Positions 34,157 through 43,603 of a stretch of DNA of 64,000 nt are shown here, piece by piece. Every line of letters starts with the position of its first letter. Within the stretch, counting starts at the first letter, position 1. Source of the DNA: CATOSP01 sp965204715 (GTDB taxonomy: Bacteria; Chloroflexota; Dehalococcoidia; Lucifugimonadales; UBA3495); contig OZ242009.1 in NCBI GenBank assembly GCA_965204715.1, forward strand, positions 434,001 to 498,000, read 5' to 3'. The notes below the pieces were generated by a model. That model was not told where the DNA came from. It was given only the letters and a program-made list of their open reading frames with translations, and did not search any database. The position numbers were made by a program, and so were the translations under genes.

Positions 34157-36177
34157 ATGGCGGACTACGACATCATTATTCGAGGTGGCACCATATCGAC
34201 GGCACGCGCACTCCGCGTTTCGTCAGTGACATCGGCATCAAGGACGGCAGGGTTGCCAAGGTCGGCGGCCTCAGAGACAAGACCGCTGACCGCGAGTTGG
34301 ATGCCAGGGGCCTGATCGTCGCCCCGGGCTTCGTCGACCTGCACACCCACTACGACGCCCAGATTTTCTGGGACCCCTACTGCACCCTGTCCGGCTGGCA
34401 CGGCGTCACTTCCGTCGCCCTGGGTAACTGCGGCTTCGGCTTCGCCCCCTCGCGGGTCGAGGACCAGGACCGCGCCATGCTCAGCATGACCCGCAACGAG
34501 GCTATCCCCTACGACGCCATGAAGGAGGGTATGCCCTGGAACTGGGTCACCTTCCCGGACTTCATCGAGAGCCTGACCAACACCCCCAAGGGCGTCAACT
34601 GCCTCACCTATGTACCCTTGACTCCTCTCTATGCCTGGGTCATGGGCTGGGACGAGGCCAAGACGCGCCGTCCCACCGAGGAAGAGTTGCAGGAGATGGT
34701 CCGGCTCATTCATGAGGCTATGGACGCCGGAGCCTGCGGCTGGTCGGCCCAGGTGCTGGGCGTCAACTCGGTGCAGCGCGATTACGACGGCACCCCCATG
34801 ATCACTGACCTGCTCTCCGAGCATGAGGTCCTGACCTTCGCCAAGTTGCTGGCCGACCGGGACGAGGGTTTCATCGAATTGGCCTACCAGGAGACTGGCG
34901 AGGAAGGCCGGCCCCTGGGCGAGGAGACCAGACTCTTCTTCGAGAAGGTGGCTGAGGTCTCCGGCCGTCCGGTGCTCTACCAGGCCGTCGCTCCCAACGC
35001 CGTCCACCCCGAGCAGCACCGGGAGCGCATCCGCTGGCTGGAAAGCTGCGCCGAGCGGGGCCTGCGGGTCTACGGCCAGGGCGCTACCCGCCGCGGCGGC
35101 TTCGAGCTTACATTCGAGGACTGGAACCTGTTCGACGACACTCCCATGTGGCGCGAGGTCACCCTGGGCGACAAGGCCACCCGCAAGGCCAAGATGCAGG
35201 ACCCGGAGATGCGCCGCAAGCTCAAGGAGGAATGGGACTCGGGACGCCGCCCCACCCAGGTCACTCCCGGCTCCGTGGGCAGCCTCCAGGTGATGACCCG
35301 CAAGGTCAAGATCGACATCGGGGCCGAGTCCGACTTCCCCCACCTGCCGGCCAAAGTGTCCGCTGGCGGCGGCGACTACTTCCTGATTAACACCCGCGAC
35401 GGCTACCGGATGCTCTCGGTGGTCTGCCCCCACCAGGGCGGCTGCGTCGACAGTGATGGTGAGAAGTTCGTCTGCGACATCCACGGCTACGAGTACGAGC
35501 ACGACGGCGGACGCAGTATCACCAACCCCGACCTGCGCCTGAAGTCATTTGTGGTCAACGTGGTTGACGGGCACATGATCGCCCTGGCCCCCGACGAGAC
35601 CGAGGCGTCCAGCCCCCAGGCCGGACAGACGGTGCAGCAGATAGCCGACGAGAAGGGCAAGCACGTCGTCGACGCGCTGCTGGACATGTGCGTTGAGGAC
35701 GACCTGGCCACCGAGTTCTTCGCCGACACCCAGGGCCGCGACCAGGCCCAGTTCACCGCCGAGGTGCTGGACTCCAACCACATCGTGGCCGGGGTCTCTG
35801 ACGGCGGCGCGCACGTGAAATTCCTGACCGCGGGCATCTACCCCACGGACATGCTCACCTGGCTGGTGCGCGACGAGAAGGTCATCACCCTGGAGGACGC
35901 CCACTACAAGCTGTCCTATCTTCCCGCCCACTTCGGCGGCTTCCGCGACCGGGGCGCAATCAAGGAAGGCGCACCCGCGGACATAGTGGTCTACGACTTG
36001 GACAAACTGGAAGTCCTCCCCAGCGAAGTGGCGGAAGACCTCCCCGGTGGCGAGTGGCGGCGCATCCAGAAGGCCAAGGGCTACCGCTGGACCCTGGTCA
36101 ACGGCCAAGTCACTTTCCAGGACGGCAACCCCACCGGCGCATTCCCCGGCCGCCTGCTCAAGAACGGCATAGGCTAG
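34157..36177 (+). CDS. N-acyl-D-amino-acid deacylase-like amidohydrolase with internal Rieske domain (frameshift near start)
   Basis: A large amidohydrolase. The ATG at 34157 (MADYDIIIRGGTI) has GGAGG upstream, but a missing base near 34192 shifts the frame; from IDGTRTPRFVSDIGI onward it is open to 36177. Metal site DLHTHYDAQ and GNCGFGFAP (cysteine ligand), and late VAGVSDGGAHVKF with the catalytic aspartate, are those of D-aminoacylase. Between RRPTQVTPG and GQTVQQIADEKGKH is an added domain of about 100 residues containing CPHQGGC and CDIHGYEY, a Rieske [2Fe-2S] binding pair. That insertion is at about 35300-35590. Family members normally have a short loop there. Confidence 0.83.
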
Positions 36178-36215
36178 GCCCCAAACCCGCGCTCGCAGCG
36201 AGCCGCGAACATAAC

Positions 36216-36241
36216 GAGGCCCCGGAGTTTTCCGGGGCCTC
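36216..36241 (+). terminator. Intrinsic terminator hairpin
   Basis: GAGGCCCCGGA and TCCGGGGCCTC form a perfect 11-bp stem with a GTTT loop, 38 bases after the deacylase stop. The T-run is short (TT), but the stem is very stable. Confidence 0.8.
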
Positions 36242-36268
36242 TTGGATTTCCGGGCCTTGCCCCCCGCC

Positions 36269-36766
36269 TTACGCCCGGAAATCCAAGTCACGTATAAGTT
36301 GAAAAGTGTCACGGTAAAGTACACCAAGGTCGCGGCACACATCCGGGACATGGCGGTTGGCCCGTCTTCGGCTTGGCCTGGAATGCTCCGTTGTCACCAC
36401 GCAACGCCGTTGTGGAGCCGCCAAAGCGTATGCAATGAGAAACGGGTCACGCCCGATCTTCTCGATTTCATCATCGGTCAGGTCGTCAGCGTAACCCTCA
36501 TAGGTAACACGCCCCACAAGCTCCACATCAACCAACTCGTCGAGCACCAAAACATCCTCATGGTTGACTAGCCACTGGACCAAGGCATCTGGTCTACTGG
36601 GGTCGGGTCTAGGAGTAGTGATTTCCTCAAAAATCTCCAGGGGAACTTTCACTCGCCCCAGTCCCGCCATTTCCAGTAGCCAACTCCAGAATTGTGACAC
36701 CCTCTCGATTGGGTAGTAATCACGGTTTGCGTCTATAAGCACGTTGGCATCGAGGAGGTACAACAC
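36269..36766 (-). CDS. PIN-domain toxin (DUF4411 type)
   Basis: A 165-residue PIN-like protein of the DUF4411 group. LLDANVLIDANRDYYPIERV near residues 4-23 carries the first aspartate and the family's YYP motif; DDEIEKIGRDPFLIAYALA near 97-115 the other acidic residues. It lies 12 bases after the stop of the Xre-M78 gene on the same strand. Such DUF4411/Xre-M78 pairs are known toxin-antitoxin couples; the toxin is predicted to be an RNase. Confidence 0.8.
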   Translation of the reverse strand: MLYLLDANVLIDANRDYYPIERVSQFWSWLLEMAGLGRVKVPLEIFEEITTPRPDPSRPDALVQWLVNHEDVLVLDELVDVELVGRVTYEGYADDLTDDEIEKIGRDPFLIAYALAAPQRRCVVTTEHSRPSRRRANRHVPDVCRDLGVLYRDTFQLIRDLDFRA

Positions 36767-36778
36767 TGGCTATATCTA

Positions 36779-37969
36779 CTACGGATCCGTAGACCCCAAC
36801 AGCGGTTGGACCTGCCTGGGCCTGACTCCCAGGATGCGGGCCGTCTTGGATGTGGACAAAGTTCCGTCCGACATCATCCGACGTGCTAGATTGGTGATTC
36901 GCCCACCCAACCGGTGCCGCCGCACCACGTAGTAGTTCGGCCCCCCGTCCCGGTCCCCCGCCTGGTCGCGGTTACGGTCCCGTTCCTCTCGCCATTGTTG
37001 GTGATAGGTGTAGCTGAGTTGTCCGAAGGTCTGCTGGCTGATGAGGGCCGACCTGTATGCTCTATAGGACACCATAGTACGACCCAGGTTAGTCCTACGG
37101 GCGAAGCGGCTGATGCGTTCCGATACTTCGCCGATGTCGTGGAGTCCATCAAGGTCCAGCCCTTGCAACTCCTCCTCCGGTAACAGGAACTCCCCTGCAA
37201 CGTGGTCGCAGAACCGTTCCACATCATTCTCGGCGCTAACCGAGCCAACCCCGGTCTGACCCAACAACAAATGTACCGTTTCGTGCAGCAGGGTGAACGA
37301 CCATGCTGGTCTGGCGTCGTTGTCGTTAATGACAATGAAGGGGGCCAAAGGGTCCGCTATGGAAAAGCCGCGGAAGGTAGAGGTGTCTATCGTGGAGCGA
37401 TAGTTGCCCAGATCCCCCTTGATTAGCACGAATATCCCCGCGCTCTCGGCGCTCCCGCGCAGCAGGTTGAAAGCATCGGAGGCGTTGGCTTCGGCGCGGA
37501 AGTCCGCCAACTCCACGCCCAACACCCGCCGCAGCGACGCCAGCAGTTCCACCAGCCCGTCTTCCATGCGGTGCGAGTCGATGAACGGTAGCGGCTTTGC
37601 TTCTTCCTCGTCCTCCAGAACAGCCTGCACCATGCTCTGGCGCGCCCGGATGTCCCGGATTAGCGCGTCAAGCAGGGCGTCTCCCTCAAGTGAGCTTTCG
37701 GAACGCGCAGTCCGAAAGTCTGCCCCTCTGTCCCCGGCGACCGGCGGTTGGGGCAAGTAGAAGGTAAGGAGCGGACGGCGGTAGGCGTCTGCCATCCTGA
37801 CAATCTGGGGACGGGTCGGCTCTTTGTCGCCGCATTCCAGAGCGTCCAGCTTTTCTGCGGCTGAAGAAGTGCGGCTGTCTCGGAACCCCAGCCGCTTCGC
37901 TGCCGACTCCTGAGAAAGTCCGGCGGTCTCCCTTGCCCAGGCCAGTATCTCCGGGTTTACTTCGGGCAT
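36779..37969 (-). CDS. Xre-type HTH plus ImmA/IrrE (M78) peptidase-domain antitoxin
   Basis: A 396-residue protein. Residues 1-70 are an Xre helix-turn-helix (LSQESAAKRLGF). FTLLHETVHLLLG near 228-240 is the HExxH zinc site of ImmA/IrrE (M78) peptidases. The C-terminal 80 residues hold a basic Asp/Arg-rich tract and a second helix-turn-helix-like segment, LARRMMSDGTLSTSKTARIL. It precedes the PIN toxin gene. In this COG2856 arrangement the protein acts as antitoxin and repressor, perhaps with proteolytic control. Confidence 0.82.
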   Translation of the reverse strand: MPEVNPEILAWARETAGLSQESAAKRLGFRDSRTSSAAEKLDALECGDKEPTRPQIVRMADAYRRPLLTFYLPQPPVAGDRGADFRTARSESSLEGDALLDALIRDIRARQSMVQAVLEDEEEAKPLPFIDSHRMEDGLVELLASLRRVLGVELADFRAEANASDAFNLLRGSAESAGIFVLIKGDLGNYRSTIDTSTFRGFSIADPLAPFIVINDNDARPAWSFTLLHETVHLLLGQTGVGSVSAENDVERFCDHVAGEFLLPEEELQGLDLDGLHDIGEVSERISRFARRTNLGRTMVSYRAYRSALISQQTFGQLSYTYHQQWREERDRNRDQAGDRDGGPNYYVVRRHRLGGRITNLARRMMSDGTLSTSKTARILGVRPRQVQPLLGSTDP

Positions 37970-37982
37970 GAGCGCACCTGCC

Positions 37983-39881
37983 TCACGCCGCCATTCCCCG
38001 GCGGATCTGGGGGGTGGCCTCGGGGAAGAAGGTCTCCCGGACCTGTTCGGCTATGCCCTCGGCGTCCAGGTGCAGCCGGTGGCGCTGGTCCGCCGCCGTG
38101 CCGTGCTCGATGAACGAGTCGGGCAGACCGATGCGGTGGACCGACACATCCTCCAGTCCGGCCTCGGCCAGGGCCTCCAGCACCGCCGAGCCGAACCCGC
38201 CCGACAGCACGTTCTCCTCCACCGTCACGATGCGCCCGACGCTGCGGGCGGCATCCAGCAGCAGGTCAACGTCCAGGGGCTTCACGAACAGGGGGTTCAC
38301 CACGCCGCAGTCGATGCCATAGTCGGCCAGCTTTTCCGCCGCCTCCAGGGCCGCGTAGGCCGGTTTGCCCAGTCCGAATATGACCACGTCGCGGCCCTCC
38401 CGGACCACTGAACCCCTGCCCAGGGGCAGTTCCTTCAGGTCGGCGTCTAGGGGTACGCCTGTGGCCGTACCCCGGGCGATGCGGATAGCGAAGGGGCCGG
38501 GATGCTTGTAGGCCGTGTAGACCAGGTGCTGCAGGTCGTTCTCGTCCATCGGCGCGGCCACCACCGCGTTGGGGAGACACCGCAGGTAGGAAATGTCGAA
38601 TGCTCCGTGGTGCGTCTTGCCGTCCTCGCCCACGATCCCGGCGCGGTCCGCGATCAGGGTCACGGGCAGGTTTTGCAGGCAGACGTCGTGGATCACCTGG
38701 TCGAAGGCCCGCTGCAGGAACGTGGAGTAGATGGACACGAAGGGCGTAAGTCCGCTGGACGCCATGCCCGCGGCCATGCTCACGGCGTGCTGCTCCGCGA
38801 TGCCAACGTCGAACACCCTGTCCGGGAACTCGCTGCGGACCTCCGCCAGCCCCGTCCCTTCCAGCATAGCCGCCGAGATTCCCACCACCGACTCGTCTTC
38901 CTTCATCAGCCGCGTGACGGTCTCGGCGAACACCTTGGAGTAGGTGGGCGCGCCCGAGGTGTCGCCCAGGGGCGAGCTTGGCTGGTGGAACCGCACCGGG
39001 TCGTCCTCGGCGGGTTCGTAGCCGTGTCCCTTGTGGGTCACCACGTGGACCAGGGGCACCATGCCACCGGTCTGCTTCGCCTGGGCCAGGGTCTCCTCAA
39101 GCTGCTTGAAGTCGTGGCCGTCCACCGGGCCGAGATACTGGAACCCGATCTCGGTCCAGAAGGTGGTGGGCAGGATGAAGCTGTCCAGCCCGTCCCGGAA
39201 CCGCTTCACCAGCCGGTAGATGGCATCGCCCGTGGGCACCCGCTTGGACAAAGACTTCATGCGCCCGATCATGGCGTGGTATTCGGGATGGGTGATCACC
39301 CGCTTGCGCCAGTTGGTCAGGAAGCCGATGTTTTCGGATATGGACATGCCGTTGTCGTTGAGCACGACAATAAGCTTTTCGGGATTCAGATGGACGATGT
39401 TGTTCAGGGCCTCGAAGCTGGATCCGGAGGTCAACGCCCCGTCACCCACGATGGCGATGGTCCAGGAGTCCAGGCCCCGGCTCGCCGATGCCTGGGCCAC
39501 GCCCAACGCTATGGAAAGTCCGGTGCCCGCGTGACCGGCGCAGAGGGTGTCATGGGGGCTTTCCCTCGGCTCTCCGAACCCGGACAGGCCGCCCTCCAGC
39601 CGGATGTCCTTGAACTCGTCGCGCCGTCCCGTGACCAGCTTGTGGGTGTACAACTGGTTGGTCGTGTCCCAGACTATGCGGTCGGTGGGGCTGTCGAAGA
39701 CCCGGTGCAGCGCCAGCGTCATCTCGACGACGCCCAGGTTGGATGCCAGGTGGCCGCCGCGCTCGGTAATCACGGAGATGATGGTGTCTCGCGCCTCCTG
39801 GGCGACCTGGGCCAACTGTCTGCGGCTCAGGGGCTTCAGGTCGCTGGGAGCATCAATAGTGTCCAGGAGACGTCCAGCCAT
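37983..39881 (-). CDS. dxs: 1-deoxy-D-xylulose-5-phosphate synthase
   Basis: A 632-residue thiamine-diphosphate enzyme, first step of the MEP isoprenoid pathway (pyruvate plus glyceraldehyde-3-phosphate). GHLASNLGVVEMTLALH near residues 42-58, CAGHAGTGLSIALG near 112-125, GDGALTSGSSFEALNN near 145-160 (ThDP GDG...N) and DRAGIVGEDGKTHHGAFD near 415-432 are characteristic. Length is normal. AGGAGG lies 7 bases before the ATG at 39881. The Xre-M78 gene follows it by 13 bp. Confidence 0.93.
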   Translation of the reverse strand: MAGRLLDTIDAPSDLKPLSRRQLAQVAQEARDTIISVITERGGHLASNLGVVEMTLALHRVFDSPTDRIVWDTTNQLYTHKLVTGRRDEFKDIRLEGGLSGFGEPRESPHDTLCAGHAGTGLSIALGVAQASASRGLDSWTIAIVGDGALTSGSSFEALNNIVHLNPEKLIVVLNDNGMSISENIGFLTNWRKRVITHPEYHAMIGRMKSLSKRVPTGDAIYRLVKRFRDGLDSFILPTTFWTEIGFQYLGPVDGHDFKQLEETLAQAKQTGGMVPLVHVVTHKGHGYEPAEDDPVRFHQPSSPLGDTSGAPTYSKVFAETVTRLMKEDESVVGISAAMLEGTGLAEVRSEFPDRVFDVGIAEQHAVSMAAGMASSGLTPFVSIYSTFLQRAFDQVIHDVCLQNLPVTLIADRAGIVGEDGKTHHGAFDISYLRCLPNAVVAAPMDENDLQHLVYTAYKHPGPFAIRIARGTATGVPLDADLKELPLGRGSVVREGRDVVIFGLGKPAYAALEAAEKLADYGIDCGVVNPLFVKPLDVDLLLDAARSVGRIVTVEENVLSGGFGSAVLEALAEAGLEDVSVHRIGLPDSFIEHGTAADQRHRLHLDAEGIAEQVRETFFPEATPQIRRGMAA

Positions 39882-40091
39882 CAAGAGACCTCCTCGCCAA
39901 TCATCTTCCGCGCCGGCTGAGTCGTGGGGTCGGGGGATACATCGGATGCCGTTGCCATAATTTAGGTTATGGTCAACTAACCGTCAAGGGCAGCGGCAGT
40001 GTCTTAAGCCTTCGCTCAGAAGCGGACCCTCAACGGCCATGCCGGGCGTTGAGCCGCGTACAGGACCCGTCCCCAGGGGTGAGCGGCCAGG

Positions 40092-40658
40092 CTACCGGTC
40101 AGGCTGATGGCTGAAGGGTTCGCGGGCGAAGATGCGGCGTACCATCGGCTCGAAGGTGACCAGCGGTTCCGAGATGTATCCCGGGTCAAAAGAGGACTGG
40201 TCCCACCGCTCGCAGAAATCGACCGCGGCCCGGTAGTAGGGGTGGTCACGGAAACGGTCCCGGGCGTTCCGGTCGCCGCCCGTATGGTGAGCGTAGTAAT
40301 AGGTCTGGAACAGGCCATGTTGCCTGAGAATCCAGTAGGTCTTCTCGGACACGTAGGGACGCAGCACCGCCGCGGCCATCTCGCTGTGGTTGTGGGGGGC
40401 GAGCAGGTCGCCGATGTCGTGCAGCAGGGCGGCGACTATGGTTTCCTCGTCCGCGCCGTCGCGGTAGGCGCGGGTGGCGGACTGGAGTGAGTGCTCCAGC
40501 CGGTCAATCTTGTAGCCGCCGAAGGAGTTCTTGAGGGCGCGCAGTTGCTCCAACACCCGGTCTGCGACTCCCGCAGCCAGTTCGGCTTCGAGCCTGCCCA
40601 GGAGCTCATAGTCTTCTGCTGTGCCGTCGGCCATGTTCGTGAAACTGACTGTTTCCAT
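40092..40658 (-). CDS. HD-domain phosphohydrolase
   Basis: A 188-residue HD-domain protein. DRLEHSLQSATRA near residues 56-68 supplies the first histidine, ALLHDIGDLLAPHNHSE near 78-94 the HD pair and third ligand, and HGLFQTYYYAHHTGG near 117-131 the later histidines. This resembles the oxygenase-like HD group (PhnZ type) that binds two iron ions, or a standard phosphohydrolase; substrate unknown. The start at 40658 has GGAGTGAAAG upstream. About 210 bp of empty sequence separate it from dxs. Confidence 0.78.
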   Translation of the reverse strand: METVSFTNMADGTAEDYELLGRLEAELAAGVADRVLEQLRALKNSFGGYKIDRLEHSLQSATRAYRDGADEETIVAALLHDIGDLLAPHNHSEMAAAVLRPYVSEKTYWILRQHGLFQTYYYAHHTGGDRNARDRFRDHPYYRAAVDFCERWDQSSFDPGYISEPLVTFEPMVRRIFAREPFSHQPDR

Positions 40659-40751
40659 AGTTTCTTTCACTCCTTGGTCTATGGCGGGTTGCCGGAGCAA
40701 GGCGGTAAACGGGAGGAAGCCGCATCCGGCTGCGGGTCACTCAAGTTCCGG

Positions 40752-41198
40752 TCACTCAAGTTCGATAAGGGGGTCGTTTGCGCCCACGGAGTCCATTGGC
40801 TGGACGTGGATGGTCTTGACCACGCCGCTGCGGACGGCCCGAATGCTCTGCTCCATCTTCATGGCCTCGACGATGCAAACCTCGTCCCCCACCGAGACCT
40901 GATCGCCGGGGCGGACCATTATAGCGATGACGCGGCCGGCCATAGGGCTGCGCAGGTTGCTGTCCGAGGGGTCTGCGGCTGCGCCTCCGCTCTGGCGCCG
41001 GGACGGAGGTTGCACCAGTTCTGCGGGACGCCTGCGTTCGGGACGCGCTCCCGGCTGGGGTCTTGGAGGCAGACCATCGACCTCAACCTGAAAGGTCTCG
41101 CCCTCTACGGTTACCTCGATGGGCGAATAGGTGAGGTCGCCGACTTCAACTGAGTACCAGGTATCGCCAACCCGAACTCTGAGGGAAGTTACCGCCAA
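40752..41198 (-). CDS. Biotin carboxyl carrier protein
   Basis: A 148-residue biotinyl-domain protein. The C-terminal 75 residues hold SPMAGRVIAIMVRPGDQV and VEAMKMEQSIRA, with the biotinylated lysine. The N-terminal half and a basic linker are variable. Its start overlaps the biotin carboxylase end by 10 bases, so both are co-translated. With the carboxylase it forms half of an acyl-CoA or pyruvate carboxylase; the carboxyltransferase is not in the window. Confidence 0.88.
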   Translation of the reverse strand: MAVTSLRVRVGDTWYSVEVGDLTYSPIEVTVEGETFQVEVDGLPPRPQPGARPERRRPAELVQPPSRRQSGGAAADPSDSNLRSPMAGRVIAIMVRPGDQVSVGDEVCIVEAMKMEQSIRAVRSGVVKTIHVQPMDSVGANDPLIELE

Positions 41199-42757
41199 CC
41201 CCTGCTACCCCCCATCGTGCGGGAGAGCAACTGGGCGCGCCGTCCGTAGGAACGCCAAACGTTGGGAGCGTGGGTTGCGGGGGCGCTGTCTGAGGAGTTG
41301 ACCTTCATGGCCATTGCCATCGCTACGGCGATGGCCGCTGCGACTTCCCGCTCATTTTTGTCGTGTCCATTGCCCGGCATGGCTCCGTTCCCGTTGGGAG
41401 AGGGGGCGTAACCGTTCCGGTCCTCGATAACGTGCGCCAGGGAGCCGGTATGGTGGGTGGACTCGACGAACTCCCTGCTGGTCAGGACGTCGCGCAAAAG
41501 GGGAACGTTGTGGGTTAGACCTTCGACCCTGACCGACAGGAGGGCTTGTAATAGACGCTTCACCGACTCCTCGCGATTCTCCCCCCACACCATGACTTTC
41601 GCCAACAACGGCTCATAGTGTAACCCAACTTGGTATCCGGCGCAAAGGGCGGAATCGGTCCTGACGTTTTCGCCCGTAGGAAGGCTAAAGCCGGTTACCT
41701 CTCCGGTCCGGGGAATGCAGGTCACCGGGTCTTCGGGGTAGATGCGGGCCTCAATGGAATGTCCGTTGGCCACGATGTCGTCCTGACGGACAGGGAGTGG
41801 TTCCCCGGCGGCCACGCGGAGTTGCAGTTCCACGATGTCCAGCCCGGTAATCATCTCAGTGACGCCGTGTTCCACCTGTAACCTGGTGTTCACTTCCAGG
41901 AAGAATACCTGCCCATCGGGGCAGACCAGAAATTCTACGGTGCCCGCGTTGACGTATCCGGCGCGCCTGGCAAGCTCCAGCGCCATGTTGTGAATGCGGC
42001 GGCGCAGTTCCGGCGACAACTTCACCGCCGGGGTCTCTTCCACCAGCTTCTGGTTGCGGCGTTGCATGGAGCAGTCCCTTTCATAGAGGTGGACCAGGTT
42101 CCCATGCTCATCGCCGATGATCTGCACCTCGATATGGGACGCACCCCCAAGGTATCGCTCGAAATAGAGACGGGGGCTGCCGAAGGCGCTCTCTGATACG
42201 TGCCTGATACGCCGGATGATTAGCGCCAGTTCCTCCATGGAGTGGACAACGTCGATGCCGATACCGCCGCCGCCCCCGGCGGCCTTGACCATGAGCGGGA
42301 ATCCTAACTCCCGGGCGCACTGTTCGGCTTTGGAGTCGTCAACAGCTTCCCAAGCGCCTGGAATCACAGGCAACCCGGCCTTCGCGGCCAGCTTGCGGGC
42401 GTGGAGTTTGTCGGCCATCCGCTCCATGACCGTTGGAGACGGTCCGATGAAGCGGAGTCCCGCGTCCTGGCAGGCGCGGGCGAGGTCAGCAGACTCGGAC
42501 AGGAAGCCGTAACCGGGGTGGACAGCCTCCGCGCCGGACCGGCGCGCGGCTTCAAGAACCCGGTCCACGTTGAGGTAGCTGTGCGACGGAGGGGCTTCAC
42601 CGAGAAGACAGGCTTCGTCGGCCATGCGCACGTGAAGGGAGTCCCGGTCCGCGTCGGAGTAGACGGCTACAGTGCCGATGCCGAGTTTGCGACAGGTGCG
42701 GATGATGCGGCAAGCAATCTCGCCGCGGTTGGCGATAAGAACCTTCTTGAACACCAT
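41189..42757 (-). CDS. Biotin carboxylase
   Basis: A 522-residue AccC-type ATP-grasp biotin carboxylase. KVLIANRGEIACRIIRTCR near the N-terminus, KAAGGGGGIGIDVVHS near 159-174 and NTRLQVEHGVTEMITGLD near 289-306 are the family motifs (VNTRLQVEH). The C-terminus is extended by about 70 residues over AccC, with a low-complexity NGNGAMPGNGHD tract, as seen in larger acyl-CoA carboxylase subunits. It precedes the carrier protein gene. Acetyl- or propionyl-CoA carboxylase cannot be separated here. Confidence 0.9.
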   Translation of the reverse strand: MVFKKVLIANRGEIACRIIRTCRKLGIGTVAVYSDADRDSLHVRMADEACLLGEAPPSHSYLNVDRVLEAARRSGAEAVHPGYGFLSESADLARACQDAGLRFIGPSPTVMERMADKLHARKLAAKAGLPVIPGAWEAVDDSKAEQCARELGFPLMVKAAGGGGGIGIDVVHSMEELALIIRRIRHVSESAFGSPRLYFERYLGGASHIEVQIIGDEHGNLVHLYERDCSMQRRNQKLVEETPAVKLSPELRRRIHNMALELARRAGYVNAGTVEFLVCPDGQVFFLEVNTRLQVEHGVTEMITGLDIVELQLRVAAGEPLPVRQDDIVANGHSIEARIYPEDPVTCIPRTGEVTGFSLPTGENVRTDSALCAGYQVGLHYEPLLAKVMVWGENREESVKRLLQALLSVRVEGLTHNVPLLRDVLTSREFVESTHHTGSLAHVIEDRNGYAPSPNGNGAMPGNGHDKNEREVAAAIAVAMAMAMKVNSSDSAPATHAPNVWRSYGRRAQLLSRTMGGSRGWR

Positions 42758-42821
42758 CGAACCTCTTTAGCCCAGTGAGGCGGCCCGTTAAGGCGGCCTG
42801 TCAGCAGATTGCTTAAATGTC

Positions 42822-43601
42822 CTACGTATATACAGCAGGACGAGATTCGCGGTGAAGCTCTTTCAGGAAGGAATTGGAACGAATCTGGAAGTCCAGCCAG
42901 TATTCCAGGGTGACTTCCAGCAGACCCCGGACTTCCCGTTTCAGGTTTTCGCGCATTCGCAATGGATGAATACTGCCCGGACTGCTCCGGTCCAGCAGCC
43001 GCAGCACCTTGACCCCCTGCAAGGAAAGGGGCATTACCAGGGCGTCGGTGGGGTGGCAGTCCGGACATAGGGTCCCGCCCAGGGCCGGGCTGAAGCGGTG
43101 GCGGGCAGGTTCCAATTCACGGCTGCATTCCACGCACCGGTAGAGCTCGGGTTTCAGACCGGAGACGCTCAGCAGTTGCAGGTCGAAGCAGCGCAAGGGC
43201 AGGTATGGGTCAGAGTCGCCGGAGACAGCATGGAGGGTCTCGATGGCCAGTCTATATAGGGGATGGTTGGCGCCGTTTTCCGAGCCGAAGCCATCAACAA
43301 GCTCGGCGACGTAGAACCCATTAGTGATGGAATCCAGGTCATCCTTGAGGGGGCCGAAGCTCTCAATGACCTGCACCTGCTCCACGTCGTCGAGGTTCCG
43401 GCCCCTGCGGAGGCTCAGCCTGGCTTGGGTCAACGGTTCCAGGTGGCCCACCAGCTTGCTGTTGGAACGCCTTGCGCCCCTGGCAACGGCGCGCACCTTG
43501 CCGCGGTCGGCGGTGTAGAAAGTCACCAGCAAGCCGCTCTCGCCGAAGGGGATGTGCTTCAGAATGAGGGCATCGCAGTGGTAGGTCGACGGGGGCGGCA
43601 T
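42822..43601 (-). CDS. recO: DNA repair protein RecO
   Basis: A 259-residue RecO. HCDALILKHIPFGESGLLVTFYTADRG-like N-terminal OB fold (residues 8-34) with KVRAVARGARRSNSKLVG following, then the zinc-binding CVECSRELEP and CPDCHPTDA regions of the C-terminal domain. It loads RecA with RecR in gap repair. The start at 43601 has GGAG upstream and lies 2 bases after the recR stop; the longer frame to 43988 is an overlap artefact inside recR. Confidence 0.9.
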   Translation of the reverse strand: MPPPSTYHCDALILKHIPFGESGLLVTFYTADRGKVRAVARGARRSNSKLVGHLEPLTQARLSLRRGRNLDDVEQVQVIESFGPLKDDLDSITNGFYVAELVDGFGSENGANHPLYRLAIETLHAVSGDSDPYLPLRCFDLQLLSVSGLKPELYRCVECSRELEPARHRFSPALGGTLCPDCHPTDALVMPLSLQGVKVLRLLDRSSPGSIHPLRMRENLKREVRGLLEVTLEYWLDFQIRSNSFLKELHRESRPAVYT

Positions 43602-43603
43602 CG

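Noticed and set aside
38502..39920. A 472-codon plus-strand frame
   Set aside because: It is antisense to dxs and consists of low-complexity His/Arg/Gly-rich sequence.
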